Shown in pieces: positions 11,922 through 24,724 of a stretch of 64,000 bases of DNA (position 1 is its first letter; each line of letters begins with the position of its first letter). The position numbers were made by a program, and so were the translations under genes. The stretch is from Apostichopus japonicus. Its lineage: Eukaryota; Echinodermata; Holothuroidea; Aspidochirotida; Stichopodidae. The notes below the pieces were generated by a model. That model worked only from the letters and a program-made list of their open reading frames with translations, made no database searches and was not told where the DNA came from. The DNA is taken from NCBI RefSeq assembly GCF_037975245.1, contig NC_092572.1, positions 6,403,501-6,467,500 on the forward strand. The letters are read 5' to 3'.

Positions 11922-12404
11922 GTCTGTCAGTTTATTTATCATTTTCCAATATTTGAGAGATATTTTGGTGACAGATTGTTTGTGAAAAGTATATTAAAGA
12001 TAAAAAGTTTGCACCGTCAAAACACCATCTCAATATCTTGTCCCGAATTCAATATGGACCTATCTTGACTGGCTTTGTGATTTATGTAGAAATATTGTTT
12101 TCCTTTATAGATAGTTATCTAAATATTATTAGTTATTTAAATATTATGAAGGGATACAATGACTATTCCAACTCAACAGCTCCCATGTAATCATTCGTTC
12201 TGCTGTCGCCAGAAACTTCTTTCAAATTATAGCAAATTTTTAAACAATCATATCAATGTGATAAAACATGGTATGAGATTGTGTTGACATAATATTTATA
12301 GCAACTTAAAAATGTACCGTAATCAACCTCAGCTATTAGAAAACTGTTTGCAGAAAATTCCTTTATCGGCTTTCCTTTTCTAAACTGACTGTTTATGTTC
12401 TTAG

Positions 12405-12677
12405 ATGGACCGATTATAGCCCCTACCAGATCTGTTATGGAGAATGAGACATTTTCAGCTCAATGCTGTGTGACATTCACTTATTCCACGGAGCCAGTGA
12501 AGTATTTATGGTCTCTTGGCATTCCATTGGCTACGACATTCACAGACAATTTTGACGGAAATGTCACCTGCAGTAATGTGTCATTTACCGCAGTAAGAGG
12601 AGTTCACAACAAGTTACTTGTGTGCACAATACAAAACGAATTGAATTCTTCTACTCACAAGAGAATTAATGTAATTG
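12405..12677 (+). CDS. copy 1 exon 3: Ig domain 2
   Basis: A 273-bp phase 1-1 exon. Cys 21/22, Trp 36 and Cys 74 fit an Ig fold, with several N-glycosylation sequons (NET, NVT, NVS, NSS). Acceptor 'gttcttag', donor G|GTAAGT. Sequence is close to the same exon in copies 2 and 3. Confidence 0.85.
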
Positions 12678-13131
12678 GTAAGTAGAACGACACTTTGGTG
12701 TAGCCAAAGTTAACATTACCTTTTACACATGGGCCGGATACGACCCATTGGCATTCAAAAAAGGTTCCTGTATCCTATATTCTACAGCCATCATTGTGCA
12801 CTTAACTTAACGAAGACAAGAAAAAATGTTATTTTTCGTAATTAATTATTGAAAGACTGTTAGTTTACAGACACAAATTAGTTTTCCCACCTGTGTCATT
12901 TGAAAGCCAAGAACATGTTACAAACATAATTATCAGAATACACAAGTAACGCTATGATGGTTTATGTTCAATTATTATTCACACTTATTCTACTTTTGAA
13001 GCGATCAAATAATGGAATTTCCTGATAAACTGCCAATTCAGTAATAAAGTTGGTGGAATTTGTCTGTTTTACAAACCTTTGCTTTAGTGTAATACAATTC
13101 ATAAAGTGACACCACAATGAGTTTCAAGCCA

Positions 13132-13183
13132 GAATATCTCACCTAAAACAAAATAATTGCGAATTTCTTTCGGTGAGGTAGTT
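13132..13183. other. conserved intronic hairpin, copy 1
   Basis: The arms 'ctcacctaaa' and 'tttcggtgag' enclose a loop of about 20 bases. Copies 2 (22816-22861) and 3 (54466-54516) have a perfect 13-bp stem at the same place; copy 1 carries two arm changes. No known RNA family is recognised. Confidence 0.35.
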
Positions 13184-14207
13184 CAACCTTCTTCTTTTTC
13201 TTTAATTTAAATGTGTTCAACACGGTGCTGACATTTGAACGAATGTCAATCATATTTAACATTGAATATTACTGTTTTGTGTCTTTCTTCCTCCTTAGAA
13301 CATTTTTTTTCTATTTTTTTTTCTTACATCATAACAACTGAAATAGTTCTGTAGTGTACTAACAGTCATCTCACTCTAAACAAAACAAGTTTGCCTAATA
13401 AAGATGTGCATTATATGATGACAATATTCGTTCATTAAACTAAGACTAAAAAAAAAGTTGTTGCCAAACCTACAGATATTTTCATTATATTGGAATAACA
13501 ATAACACATTCATATACGCCAAAAACAAAATAAGCATCAATGTCCTTAACTTACATAAGAAAATGTATTACCGCCATCATTAGGTGCTTTTTACGCGTAT
13601 TGTTTGTGGAGTACCTGGCCGACGTAAAAGAAGGTAATATCTTTCTCATATTGAGCAAACAGTCAAGGTATCAGGAAAAAGTTCTTCAACAAGTTTGTCA
13701 AAATGATATGTGTTGCTATGTGAAAACATGTCATTTTATTGATGGCTTCAGATAAGTATTTTCGTAGCGGAAAGAGTTTTCTTATACGTTTCGTTCCCTC
13801 ATGGTTACATCCTCGGAGCAGAGGCAACAAGCTATGTATCGGGAACTAATTGCGTACTTTTAATTTATCGCTGTTTTGCGTGCTTGGCATAGGCAAGAAA
13901 GGCGGGCGGGTGGGTGTGTGAAACGACCCGATTAGTCGCAGCCCACTGTAGCTCTGCACAGGTAATCTCTCATTGGTGGAAGCTGTTTACAGTTTATGTG
14001 CGGACGGGTGTTTACGGGGGATTATTTCTGGGTGATTTAATTGTTAATGTTGAATAAATGAGTTCAACGATATTGTAATTTAATAATCCATGTTGAGTTA
14101 TGGTGTCAAGGTACTTGGAACGAGATTAATGTTCTATCTACAACTTAAGCTAAGACAAAACAAGCAAAAAATGAGGAAAAAGCAACGATACTGTATTTTC
14201 CTAACAG

Positions 14208-14434
14208 TACCACTTACTATGAATTTGCAAATCGACGGTCATGAAACCAAAGAGACTGTCTTCCTTGCAAATGGAAAACACGTAAACTTTACGTGTTATG
14301 CTGAAGACTCAATGCCAAAAGCAAATATTTCCTGGAAATGTGACAGAAAAGCTTGTGAAGGTTCTCCATTGAATGTTTTGCATAAAAATTTGAACAATGC
14401 GGGTCGACAATTGTTCACCACAAGTTCAACAATT
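14208..14434 (+). pseudogene. copy 1 exon 4: truncated Ig domain 3
   Basis: The exon starts in phase after 'cctaacag' and encodes 'NFTCYAED' (Cys 30) and 'ANISWKC' (Trp 43). It follows copies 2 and 3 to 'FTTSSTI' and then diverges at about 14434. The second Ig cysteine and the splice donor are missing. Confidence 0.8.
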
Positions 14435-16319
14435 GCTACTTTGCTACTTTGTACCATATCGTATATCGCCGTGCCTTTCATGGACATATATTTATTCACA
14501 TGGCGAGTCGAGGTGTCGGTATCCTCTTTAATACCCGATTAACCTTCACAGTTTTCGAAGAAGAATTCAATTCCCTCCGTAGTTGTATAATACTCTTTGT
14601 CCAGATGAACATTGTATATACACTATTGCTTGTATTTATGCTCCCAATATTGATACTCCATGATATTTCATTGACATATCCGATGCCTTAAATATATTCC
14701 AGTGTGATACCTTTATCTTTGGATGAGATATAAATGTTGTTTTCATCCTAGAGCTGGACAAACAAAAAAGATTAATCCGAGAACTAATTTCAAGGCTATA
14801 CATAAATGCCTTAAGTTGATGATATTGCATGACCTTGGTGATATCTGGAGGGAACGGAACCATTTCGTTTACAATTAAACCTGGAGATTTAATGTTACAC
14901 CAGGTAGTCACTGCAGACTGGATTATTATCTCATTTCAAGACATGTTAGTTTGGCAGTTACAGATAATCTCCTTCCCTCGGGTTTTCAATCATACCATTC
15001 ATTGGTTTGTCTAATAATGTCCACCCAAGCAGTAAGTAGATGTCCGTGTTACTGTAAATTTAACAATTCTCTGTTGAATGACTCGGAGATTATTTCTCTA
15101 ATTATTGAGCTTATATCCGTAATGAACGAGAGAAGAACACTTTGCATGACACTGTCGTTCGGTGGGAAATATTGATGTTTAATATTCGTTGAAGTAATAT
15201 GAGATTCGCAAAAAGAAAGAGATAGAGAGAGGCGATCTAAAAAGCATGAACGCATTCATAAATCAGCAACTATATAGCGAAGGGTCCGCAAGCGCAAGCT
15301 CAGAACGAACGTCTGTTATATTATGATTATAAGCCAAGAGGCACCATCATTACATCCCGTGCAAGGCGGGTGGGGGAAGGAGAAATTAATTTAAAATCCT
15401 TTTTTTTACATCTGGAAAAAAATAAGTCACTGAATGGAATGCTAAAAGTTTAGGAGAGCAACATTACATACGTCAACAGACAAGAATGGTATTCTCGACG
15501 TTCTATACCCTATAGGGATGCAATCCGGCTCCTTTTTGGCGAAAGGCTACCAGACCAGAATATTAACGATATTAATTTACAGTCCTGTGAAGACAAACTT
15601 ATCTTAGAGGAATGCTACCAAGCTTGAACGGCAATAGGTTTGGACAAAGCTCTAGTCAGTAACGGTCTCTTCGTTGCCGTTTATAAGACTTTTAAGAATT
15701 TATTCGGGAAGCTGGTATTAGGATCGCTAAATTGCGGGTATCGTAAAGGGTATCTCTTAATAGAACAGACAAGAGGTATCTATCTGAAAAATTCATAAGA
15801 CTGCCACCTCCCTACAAAATTATTATCTATCACGCTCTTAAATACGGACTACAAAATTTATGCAAAGGTGTCAACTTCTAGATTAAAACGTACCATCCAT
15901 CTCTTTGGCCCGCATCATACCACTTTTTTTCCAGACATTCATTTGGGAGAATAATAGATTCGTTTTAGACCTTGTAAAGTATTGTCGCATACGATAATCC
16001 GGGTTTTATGTTCCTATTGGATTTTGATAAGTTTAGCTTTGGCACTAGCTAAAACTTTGATTGACGTGTTCTGCAACAAGTATAACCCTTGTATCTGTAA
16101 TAATGGTTATTCGACTGATTTTCTGCCCCCTTCAACGGGATGGGAGGGGGTGTCAGGGCTGTCAATTAACTCATTATCTATTCATTCTGGTTGCAGAGGT
16201 GCTGGCTATAGAAAAGTCCGTGATCATAATATTATTTTAACATTACCATTACACATGGAACAGCTCAGCTACTTCTGATTTCTTTCGCCAATGACGGCAA
16301 GTACTTTTTCCGACTGAAT
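14435..16319 (+). mobile_element. degraded L1/Tx1-like LINE fragment
   Basis: Broken plus-strand pieces follow the order of a LINE ORF2. The endonuclease C-terminus reads 'HDLGDIWRERNHF' and 'RLDYYLISRHV' (about 14828-14950). The reverse transcriptase follows with 'LEECYQA' (near 15610), 'LLNTDYKIYAKVSTSRL' (about 15835-15890), 'NPGFMFLLDFDKF' (about 16000), 'NNGYSTDF' (about 16100), 'ILVAEVLAI' (about 16190), and 'FAND' where the FADD box should be (about 16285). Many stops and frameshifts show it is long dead. It has no 5' end or 3' tail and abuts copy 2 sharply. The clade call rests on motif resemblance. Confidence 0.7.
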
Positions 16320-17944
16320 TATCAGTTTTAATTACTTGACTTCTTGTCATATGTGAAATTCAGTAATTTCAGAAGTACACCACATTATTGTCACAACATG
16401 CCAGTATGTACATTGTAAAATTAGCTGTTTGGATAAAAAAAATACATTAATTATTGATATATAACACTGGGTTCATTTTTTTATATTATATAAGACATCA
16501 CTGACAAAATATCCCTCCGGCTATTTTATACAATCTGATTTGGTCAAATTGTAGTCATCTGGACCTCTTTTATAGAAAAAATCTGAGAATCCCGCCCAAA
16601 CACAAACAGTTCTACCAGCTTTCGATCACCAAAACATCAGAAAACAAATCTCAATGATGTCTTGCCAATTAGGATTTAGCATAAATAAAAGAAAAAGGAA
16701 GTCCCACCCATTACCTTATAAGGCTGACTAAATTATTATGATTCGTTATGCTGAATTATGCAATATTTGTTGCAGAAGCCGCTGAATTAGTCACTTTTAT
16801 TTTCATTTCCCATGTTGCTTAACACCCAAATAACATTGCATGAAAAGATCATATATAATTTGATGATCATGCTATGCTTTTACATCCATATATATTCTTT
16901 CCAATCCTCTGATAATGTACCTATTTAAATTCATCAAGTTACCTTTACTATGATATTACATCCGGTGCAAAATTGTTAACATAAATGACTGTTGTTTTAG
17001 AATCGGCAACCTAGTGCCATTCGTCTACAATTGATACCAATGTGCGTATAGTTTCGCATTTTTTCCCTGCAGAGTGCACTGATTAAGTAATCAGTTGAAG
17101 GAACAAGATTTATCAATGTCCAATTGACGTTCCGCATACTAATGTGTATCACAGAACAGTGGATCTTGTCAAAGTTTCGGTTGGCCTTGAGCTTTATCAA
17201 AATGTCAGTAGTAGTATTTATAGTTTTTAAGAGCTTTCCAACATCCATAGTCCAAGCAATCGTTACTGCATACCGAGCATCGAATTTGAGGGGTTTGCGT
17301 AAGCTAGTTCATAGCGAAATCACCATGCAAGCTCTTGTATCTCGCGCCTTAACGTTGGCTTCCCGCTGCCTTAAAGAGTCCAATTAACGTTGGTTTTTTC
17401 TAGTCAGATAAATGTATAATATTTGTAACAAACCAAATTCAATGAGAATACACACTACTTCCTCTACCCCCCAGCCTATACCCACCCGCCTTACATGTTG
17501 ATTGCACATCTGACCACATTATACGTATCAAGAAAAGACAATATTGGATTAGCACTTACACCTCAATAAAGATTGTATTGTTACTGGTAGCAGAATTACT
17601 ATCACAACAATACTTAAACACGTTACAATTTTTATGTTTTATTTAAAGTCATGAAAAACAAAAACGTTTGATTTTTTTTTGGATAAAGTTCAATTGAAGA
17701 GCGCCATCTGTTAACAAAGCAAATGGGGAAAAAAACAAACAAACGGGTTTTTCAATGAGAGACGATTATTCGCAAACGTAGCCTTGCCGATTTCCACGAT
17801 TCATAAGACAGTCGATGAAAGAAAGACAAATCAAATAAGAAAGGAAGAAGGGAAAGGTAGGTATCAAACTTAAGAAGAGAATAACGAGATGCGACCACAA
17901 CAAAATAATGGACTTACAAGGGAAAAAGGGTTACAAATTGAAAA

Positions 17945-18090
17945 ATTGGACGGGTACGCACCGAACGGGTACTTAAGCCTTCGGATTTGTTGTGGGCCTC
18001 GTGGAACTCATTTTGCTATTCATTTCCGAATGATCGACAACAGTGATATATTCAAAGGTCATCCAAAGTACATGTTCTTTTCTAGGGTTG
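17945..18090 (+). pseudogene. possible MATH/TRAF-like fragment, copy 2 flank
   Basis: Counterpart of 8492-8635, reading 'RICCGPRGTHFAIHFRMID'. Upstream the frame stays open for about 20 codons more than in copy 1. Same weak family resemblance; no splice sites support it. Confidence 0.2.
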
Positions 18091-18969
18091 CACATTCTGT
18101 GTTGTTCGTATATTAACTTTGTTCTCAGCCCACCATGTCTATGTCACTTCCGTATAGAGAGAAGGTCGGCTTTACAAATAATGTATTCTATATATCTATC
18201 TTCGTGCTAGGAAAATGCAATTTCGATGGAAAGTCAAAGTCTAAAGCATGGAAAGAACACGTAACAAGCATGGTGTCGTATTTTGAGAATATGCGATTAG
18301 ATGTCGAAGTTCAAATGTTTAACACTTGTTTTAATATATATATATATGACCCAAAGCGTTTTTTCCGGACCCTCTTTTAAACTCTATACATGTCTCCATA
18401 CACGTCTTTTGATGCGATTTTTTTTGGTCTGTGTCTCTTTCTTGATTCTAAGTTTTGAATGGTCGCAGGTTTTTCTTGCCTTTCTTTTAGGGTTCAAATT
18501 TACTGTGATGTTTCCAGCATCAGTTTGACTGAAGAAACATGTAACACATGCAATGTTCGTAAAACAAGGAAATAAATGAGATGCTTGTATATTCAGAAAC
18601 ACGAAGTCTCCTATATTTATGGGCTGGTCAATTGTTAATGAAACTCGTGTACCTGAAAATCAGGAAGCGAAACTACTTTTTGTTTTAAGTTATATGAAAG
18701 AGAAGATTGTCCATAATCAGTTGTTGCCATGGACTGATTTATGACTCTGATTGAAGTACAATTGCTTTATGTTCCTGTTAATCATGTATGTAAACAAATA
18801 AAACACTCTAAGAACATTTTTTTTGTATCACGCGTCGAAGGTCGGTTGTCAATGAATGGAGCGGTTGATGCCATTTCTAGCAAATTGAATATGAAACTTG
18901 TTTATTCCGAAGTGATGTCACAGTGTTAGAACAGTGTCATTTATTCAAAAGTGTAAGCAACATCTGAAC

Positions 18970-19112
18970 CTGATTGATATTGTACACTTGATTGTAAACT
19001 GTACACTGGAGTGTACTCTGTGTACAGGATATACTGCACACAGTACACAGCGTTCACTGTACGCATTCTTCACTGAAGCACTGTGCACCCAAGTGTACAT
19101 ATTGTACCCTTG
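18970..19112. promoter_or_regulatory. GTACAC/GTGTAC cluster, copy 2
   Basis: Counterpart of the copy 1 cluster, with the motif order kept and small substitutions. Here it directly follows the 118-bp replacement segment. Confidence 0.35.
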
Positions 19113-20878
19113 ATGAAGGTGTATTTACCTATCATCACCGTCATAAGGCTTATGTATATGTAAATGTTTAAACTAAGAAAACCTAATATGACGTTTTGAC
19201 GGAACTTATATAGTTTGTCTCAGCAGGGAAAGATTGCAGGTACAACACATTCACACCGTACACGAACATCCATGTCTTAACAGTGTCGATGGTATTTTCC
19301 ATAGTATATCTCCCCTCGACCTCTTTTCACAAACATGTATCATATTCATCCCTAATCAATTGAATTTAACTTCTCTCATTGTTATTTTGTATCTCCCCTT
19401 TCGCTCTCACTCCTTTCAGAGCCGCAAAGGCTCTCTACAAAGTTTTTCTCCAGCAGCCCGTTCATCATTTGGTACCTCCCATACCTAACTATAGCAACGG
19501 TTATAATTGTGGATATTAATGTTTCTGAGTCTCTTGGACAATATATGATAAGGTCAAAATTCGTACATGTTCTTCGAATTAAGAAGAAGAAGGCTGCTCT
19601 GGGCTACTAACATTTACCTTGAGGTCAAATATAAGAAAAAAAATGGATTGTGAATACCAGAGCAAAAATTGTTTATACTGTAACATCCTCAAGTTAGTTT
19701 TGATTAAAAATCATGATCATATTGACTATGAAGGGCAAACCTCAAACGGCATAGGGAAATGATGTTCTGTGGATTTATCAATGATCCGAATTCACTATTT
19801 TGCATCCCATATGCTACTATGCAGCTCAATTGTTCACGATATTTAAAACAACAACTTGTTTCATTTTTTCTGTCAATGATTGATTGATTTTGATTGATGT
19901 ATCCAGGATAAGCTAGAGCATTTTCTTTTCGACTGAATAGCTCTTGAACAGATTACGCATTAATAATAAGTACAACAAAAATGATTCATTTCGGTCTATA
20001 TAAACACTCTGCAACAAAAGCTGCAGTTAAGCCTCACACCCTTATGGACTGGTATAAATGCTGACATTTATTGACCGTCTCTCAATTAATAAATTCGGTT
20101 TTACTTCTATTGAAGTTTATTAACGTAATCTAACTTGATATTTACCAGCTTCCTAGGACGATTACCTCTGAACTGTCAAATGATCGAGAGAAGCTCCAAT
20201 AGAACTTTTTAGCCGAGATATCATAACTTGTGATAAGAAAACAATGTTATATTAATTGTTGTCTTCAAATGGCGAAATCTTGATTGCTGGACTTTCTGCT
20301 CTAACTGACAGCAATACTATGATTGAATTTTCAGTAGTCAGTATAAGCTTAAATGAACGTTTGATAACAATGTTATGCCAATTTTCTTATTTAAATAACG
20401 ACATAGCTCTTCATTGCGGAAATTATTATGTTTTAAATGACAGTAATTATATAAGCAACTTTCAGCAGTAGGTATAAACTGAAATGAGCGGTTGATGCCA
20501 TTTCTAGCATATTGAATATGATACTTGTTTATTCCGAAGTGATGTCACAGTGTTAGAACAGTGTCATTTTTTCAGAAGTGTAAGCCTCATCTGAAGTTGA
20601 TTTCCAATAGCCTTTGTTGGCTGTTATTTATAATATTCAGACTAACGTTCAAGTGAGATTTTTTCTACAACTGACACATGTATTTTCGGTACAACTTTCA
20701 TGCTCAATTAATTTGACTTTGCAAAATAATTTATTCAGTCATGATGATAACTGTAAATCATCCGTACATTTTTATTTGAACTTTACGAATCGAAAACGAG
20801 AGGCTTAATAAAACTGACAACGCCTTTATTTTCGATAACGCCTTTGTGCTAGAAGGCAATTTCATGTACTCATCCAAG

Positions 20879-20890
20879 TGCGCATGCGTA
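20879..20890. promoter_or_regulatory. NRF-1-like palindrome upstream of copy 2
   Basis: TGCGCATGCGTA, identical to copy 1, about 185 bp before the copy 2 ATG. Function is inferred only. Confidence 0.35.
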
Positions 20891-21074
20891 GGTATGACTG
20901 TTCGGTAAAGCTTTTCGATCAAATGTTTGAAGTAGTGTTTCGCGTTCGTCACATTTTTGCAACAGTATGGAGAAGTCCGTTGAGTTATAATCATGTACAT
21001 TCAAAGGAGTGATACAATACATGACGAGGCGTTAGAGCGGAACGAAACTACGCACAATCAAATGCAAAGCTAAA

Positions 21075-21153
21075 ATGTTGATACTTAGAAAACTAATCAT
21101 CACATGGATGTTTCCGTATTTCCTAATATATGTACTAAATCAGGCGTTGGCAG
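21075..21153 (+). CDS. copy 2 exon 1: signal peptide
   Basis: Same hydrophobic leader as copy 1 with His to Asn near the end. An in-frame TAG shortly upstream (in 'cgttagagc') supports the ATG at 21075 as the start. Confidence 0.75.
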
Positions 21154-21265
21154 GTAAATATAAATATATTTTCCTTTATGTAAAATGTTAATGAAACAAA
21201 CATTTCTGCGTAAAATATTTTCGGTCTGACTTGTATTTCAAGATCAATATTTCTTCTTTTTATAG

Positions 21266-21586
21266 ACAAACAGAACACGGTCCAACGGCAGACAAAATTG
21301 GCTAAGGTTGGATTCTCTACGGAAATAACATGTTCGATTGATTTCCTTGACAGAAATTATATTGTAATATGGTATAAAAACGGGAAGTATTTATTTGAAC
21401 ACGAGCCAAGAATGTCCCTTAATTTAAGTAGAGATGGACGTATCTATACAAGAAATGAACAAGAAGACATTGCCTTATTAAGGATACAGAATGTTAGTGT
21501 GAGAGACGGGGGGAAATATGACTGTAAAGCTGTTCCTACTTTCGTTGGTACACCGATGTTCCAGTATTGGAAAATTAACGTACAAG
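21266..21586 (+). CDS. copy 2 exon 2: Ig domain 1, diverged
   Basis: Ig cysteines 23 and 87 and Trp 36 are kept ('STEITC', 'VIWYKNG', 'GKYDC'). By eye it differs from copy 3 at about 27 of 107 residues, with only about 8 silent differences. Changes cluster in predicted strands and loops around 'SIDFLDRN', 'EPRMSLNLSRD' and 'NVSVRDGG'. Length and splice phases are unchanged. Confidence 0.85.
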
Positions 21587-22065
21587 GTTTGTAAGATTAT
21601 TTATCATTTTCTAATATTTGAGGGATATTTTGGTGACAGATTGTATGTGAAAAGTATATTCAAGATAAAAAGTTTGCACCGTCAAAACACCATCTCAATA
21701 TCTTGTCCCGAATTCAATATTACTGATTGGGTCTGACCTATCTTGACTGGCTTTGTGGTTTATGTAGAAATATTTTTTTCCTTTATAGATAACTTATTTA
21801 AATATTATGAAGGAATACAAGGACTATTTCAACTCAACAGCTCCCATGTAATCATTCGTTCTGCTGTCGCCAGATACTTCTTTCAAATTATAGCAAATTT
21901 TTAAACAATCATATCAATGTGATAAAACATGGTATGATATTGTGTTGACATAATATTGATAGCAACTTAAAAATGTACCGTAATCAACCTCAGCTAATAG
22001 AAAACTGTTTGCAGAATATTCCTTTATCGGCTACCCTTTTCTAAACTGACTGTTTGTGTTCTTAG

Positions 22066-22338
22066 ATGGACCGATTATAGCCTCTACCAGATATGTTATG
22101 GAGAATGAGACATTTTCAGCTCAATGCTGTGTGACATTCACTTATTCCACCGAGCCAGTGAAGTATTTATGGACTATTGGCATTCCATTGGCTACGAAAA
22201 TCACAGACAATTTTGACGGAAATGTCACCTGCAGTAATGTGTCATTTACCGCAGTAAGAGGAGTTCACAACAAGTTACTTGTGTGCACAGTACAAAACGA
22301 ATTGAATTCTTCTACTCACAAGAGAATTAATGTAATGG
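22066..22338 (+). CDS. copy 2 exon 3: Ig domain 2
   Basis: Open 273-bp exon, donor GG|GTAAGT, with the same cysteine pair and glycosylation sequons as copy 1. It differs from copy 3 at about 9 of 92 residues. Confidence 0.85.
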
Positions 22339-22815
22339 GTAAGTAGAACGACACTTTGGTGTAGCCGAAGTTAACATTAACATTTACACATGGACCGGAT
22401 ACGACCCATTTGCATTCAAAAAAGGTTCCTATATCCTATATTCTACAGCCATCATTGTGCACTTAACTTATCGAAGACAAGAAGAAAAGTTCTTTTTCGT
22501 AATTTATTATTGAAATACTGTTATTTTACAGACACAAATGAGTTTTCCCACCTGTGACATTTGAAAACCAAGAACATGTTACAAACATAATTATCAGAAT
22601 ACACATGTAACGCTATGATGGTTTACGTTCAATTATTATTCACACTTAGTCTACCTTTAAAGCGATCAAATATTGGATTTTCCTAGTAGATTGAAGAAAT
22701 ATTAGTTGATAAACTGCCAATTCAGTAATAAAGTTGGTAAAATTTTGTCTGTTTACAAACCTTTGCTTTGTAATACAATTCATAAAGTGTCACCACAATG
22801 AGTTTCAAGCCAGAA

Positions 22816-22861
22816 TACCTCACCTAAAACTAAATAATTGCGAATTTCTTTAGGTGAGGTA
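22816..22861. other. conserved intronic hairpin, copy 2
   Basis: Perfect inverted arms 'tacctcaccta' and 'taggtgaggta' (13 bp with the next bases) with a short loop, in the intron between the Ig2 and Ig3 exons. Confidence 0.35.
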
Positions 22862-23903
22862 GTTCAACTTTCTTCGTTTTTGTTTATAATTTGAATGTGT
22901 TCAACACGGTGCTGACATTTGAAAGAATGTCAATTATATTTAACATTGAATATTACTGTTTTGTGTCTTTTTTTCTCCTTAGTTCACGTTTTTTTCCCTA
23001 AAGTCTTACTTAAACCATAACAACTAAAATGGTTCTGTAGTGTAATAACAGTCATCTAACTCCAAGCAAAACAAGTTTGCCTAATAAAGATGTGCATTTT
23101 ATGATGACAATATTCGTTCATTAAACTTAGACCAAAAACAAGTTGTTGCCAAACCTAGAGATATTTTCATTAAATTGGAATTACAATAAAACATTCGCAT
23201 ACGCCAAAACCAAAATAAGCACCAATGCCCTTAACTTACATACGAACATGTATTACCGCCATCATAAGGTACTTTTTACGCGTATTGTTTGTAGAGTACC
23301 TGGCCGACGTAATAGAAGGTAATATCTTACTCATATTGAGCAAACAGTAAGGGGATCAGGAAAAAGTTCTTTAACAAGTTTGTCAAAATGATATGTGTTG
23401 CTATGTGAAAACATGTCATTTAATTGATAGCTTCAAATAAGTATTATCGTAGCGGAAAGAGTTTCCTTGTGATATACGTTTCGTTCTCTCAGGGTTACAT
23501 CCTCGGAGCAGAGGCAACAAGGGATGCAACGGGAACTAATTGCGTACTTTTAATTTATCGCTGTTTCCCGTGCTTGGCATAGGCAAGCAAGGCCGGCGGA
23601 TCTGTATGTGAAACGACCCGATTAGTCACAGCTCACTGTAGCTATGTACAGGTAGTCTCAGATTGGTGGAAGCTGTTTGCAATTTTATGCGGCCGGGTGT
23701 TAAAGGGGGGGGGGGCTATTTCTGGTGTATTTAATTGTTCATGTTGAATCAAAGTGTTCAACGATATTGTAATGTAATAATCTATGTTGAGTTATGGATT
23801 CAAGGTATTTGGAACGAGATTAATGTTCTATCTACGACATAAGCTAAGACAAAACAAGCCAAAATATGAAAAAAAAGCAACGATACTGTATTTTTCCTAA
23901 CAG

Positions 23904-24224
23904 TACCACCAACTATGAATTTGCAAATCAACGGTCATGAAACCAATGCGACTGTCTTCCTTGCAAACGGAACACACGTAAACTTTACGTGTTATGCTGA
24001 AGACTCAATGCCAAAAGCAAATATTTCCTGGAAATGTGGCAGAAAAACTTGTGAAGGTTCTCCATTGTATGATTTGCATAAAAGGTTGAACAGTGCGAGT
24101 TTAGAATTGTTCACCACAAGTTCAACAATCAACTACATGGCAATGCGGAACGAAGATGTCATTTGCACTGCTGGAATGTATGGAAAAAGAAACTGGACCA
24201 AAAGTGTCAAAATCTCTGTATTTG
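23904..24224 (+). CDS. copy 2 exon 4: Ig domain 3
   Basis: A 321-bp phase 1-1 exon with Cys 30 ('NFTCYAED'), Trp 43 and Cys 88 ('NEDVICTAG'), plus an extra Cys 45/Cys 50 pair that may form a second disulfide. The frame continues 45 codons past the donor before a stop, so retention of the next intron would give a soluble three-Ig protein. Differs from copy 3 at about 6 of 107 residues. Confidence 0.85.
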
Positions 24225-24724
24225 GTAACGAAATATTTTGTTTTATATGTTACGGGTTTAATGTAGGATTGGTACTTCATACTGATTTATTAAAACATTA
24301 CAAAGAAGGCAACAAGATGCAAACAAATGCTTTTAATGAAGAAATGTTCTTTGCTAATTGAGTGATAAAAGAATTACATTATATATGATATTCTTTACTG
24401 TCAGAACGTCTATAAGGATACGTTACATAAATTCGGTTGTATGGCATATCATAGACGTTTAAGCGTTTGCTTATCAGTTATGTACAGGAGCTTGGTAAAC
24501 TTTATAAGTAATACATTCTAAATGCCAATAGCGCACTGATGTGTGATGTTTTAGCATTCGTCAATCTCCTTTAACGTTCATTCAATCACACGAAACATTT
24601 TTAAAATGGATAATTATAGATGATCAATTTTTTAATTGAAATAATTTGTTTGAAAACTGACGTCATTAAAGTTATTGACAGCCATTATTTTTAATAAATG
24701 TATTTCCCATTTTCTTTTGGCTAG

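Larger units (their letters stand above)
11409..14434 (+). pseudogene. receptor copy 1: truncated Ig-domain receptor
   Basis: Four exons remain (11409-11487, 11601-11921, 12405-12677, 14208-about 14434), all joined in phase 1. They encode a signal peptide, Ig1, Ig2 and the first three quarters of Ig3. Homology to copies 2 and 3 ends inside Ig3, just before the residues that would supply the second Ig cysteine. The following DNA is a LINE fragment, so TM, juxtamembrane and kinase exons are all absent. The retained exons contain no stop. The product, if made, could only be a soluble fragment with a broken third domain. I call it a truncated gene. Confidence 0.75.
16320..21074 (+). other. upstream flank of receptor copy 2
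   Basis: Starts abruptly at the end of the LINE fragment and matches copy 1 from 6896 and copy 3 from about 47810. Around 18852-18969 a ~118-bp segment, also present at 20476-20597, replaces about 370 bp found in copies 1 (9376-9745) and 3. Apart from the counterparts of the items listed for copy 1, it holds no gene I can support. Confidence 0.7.
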
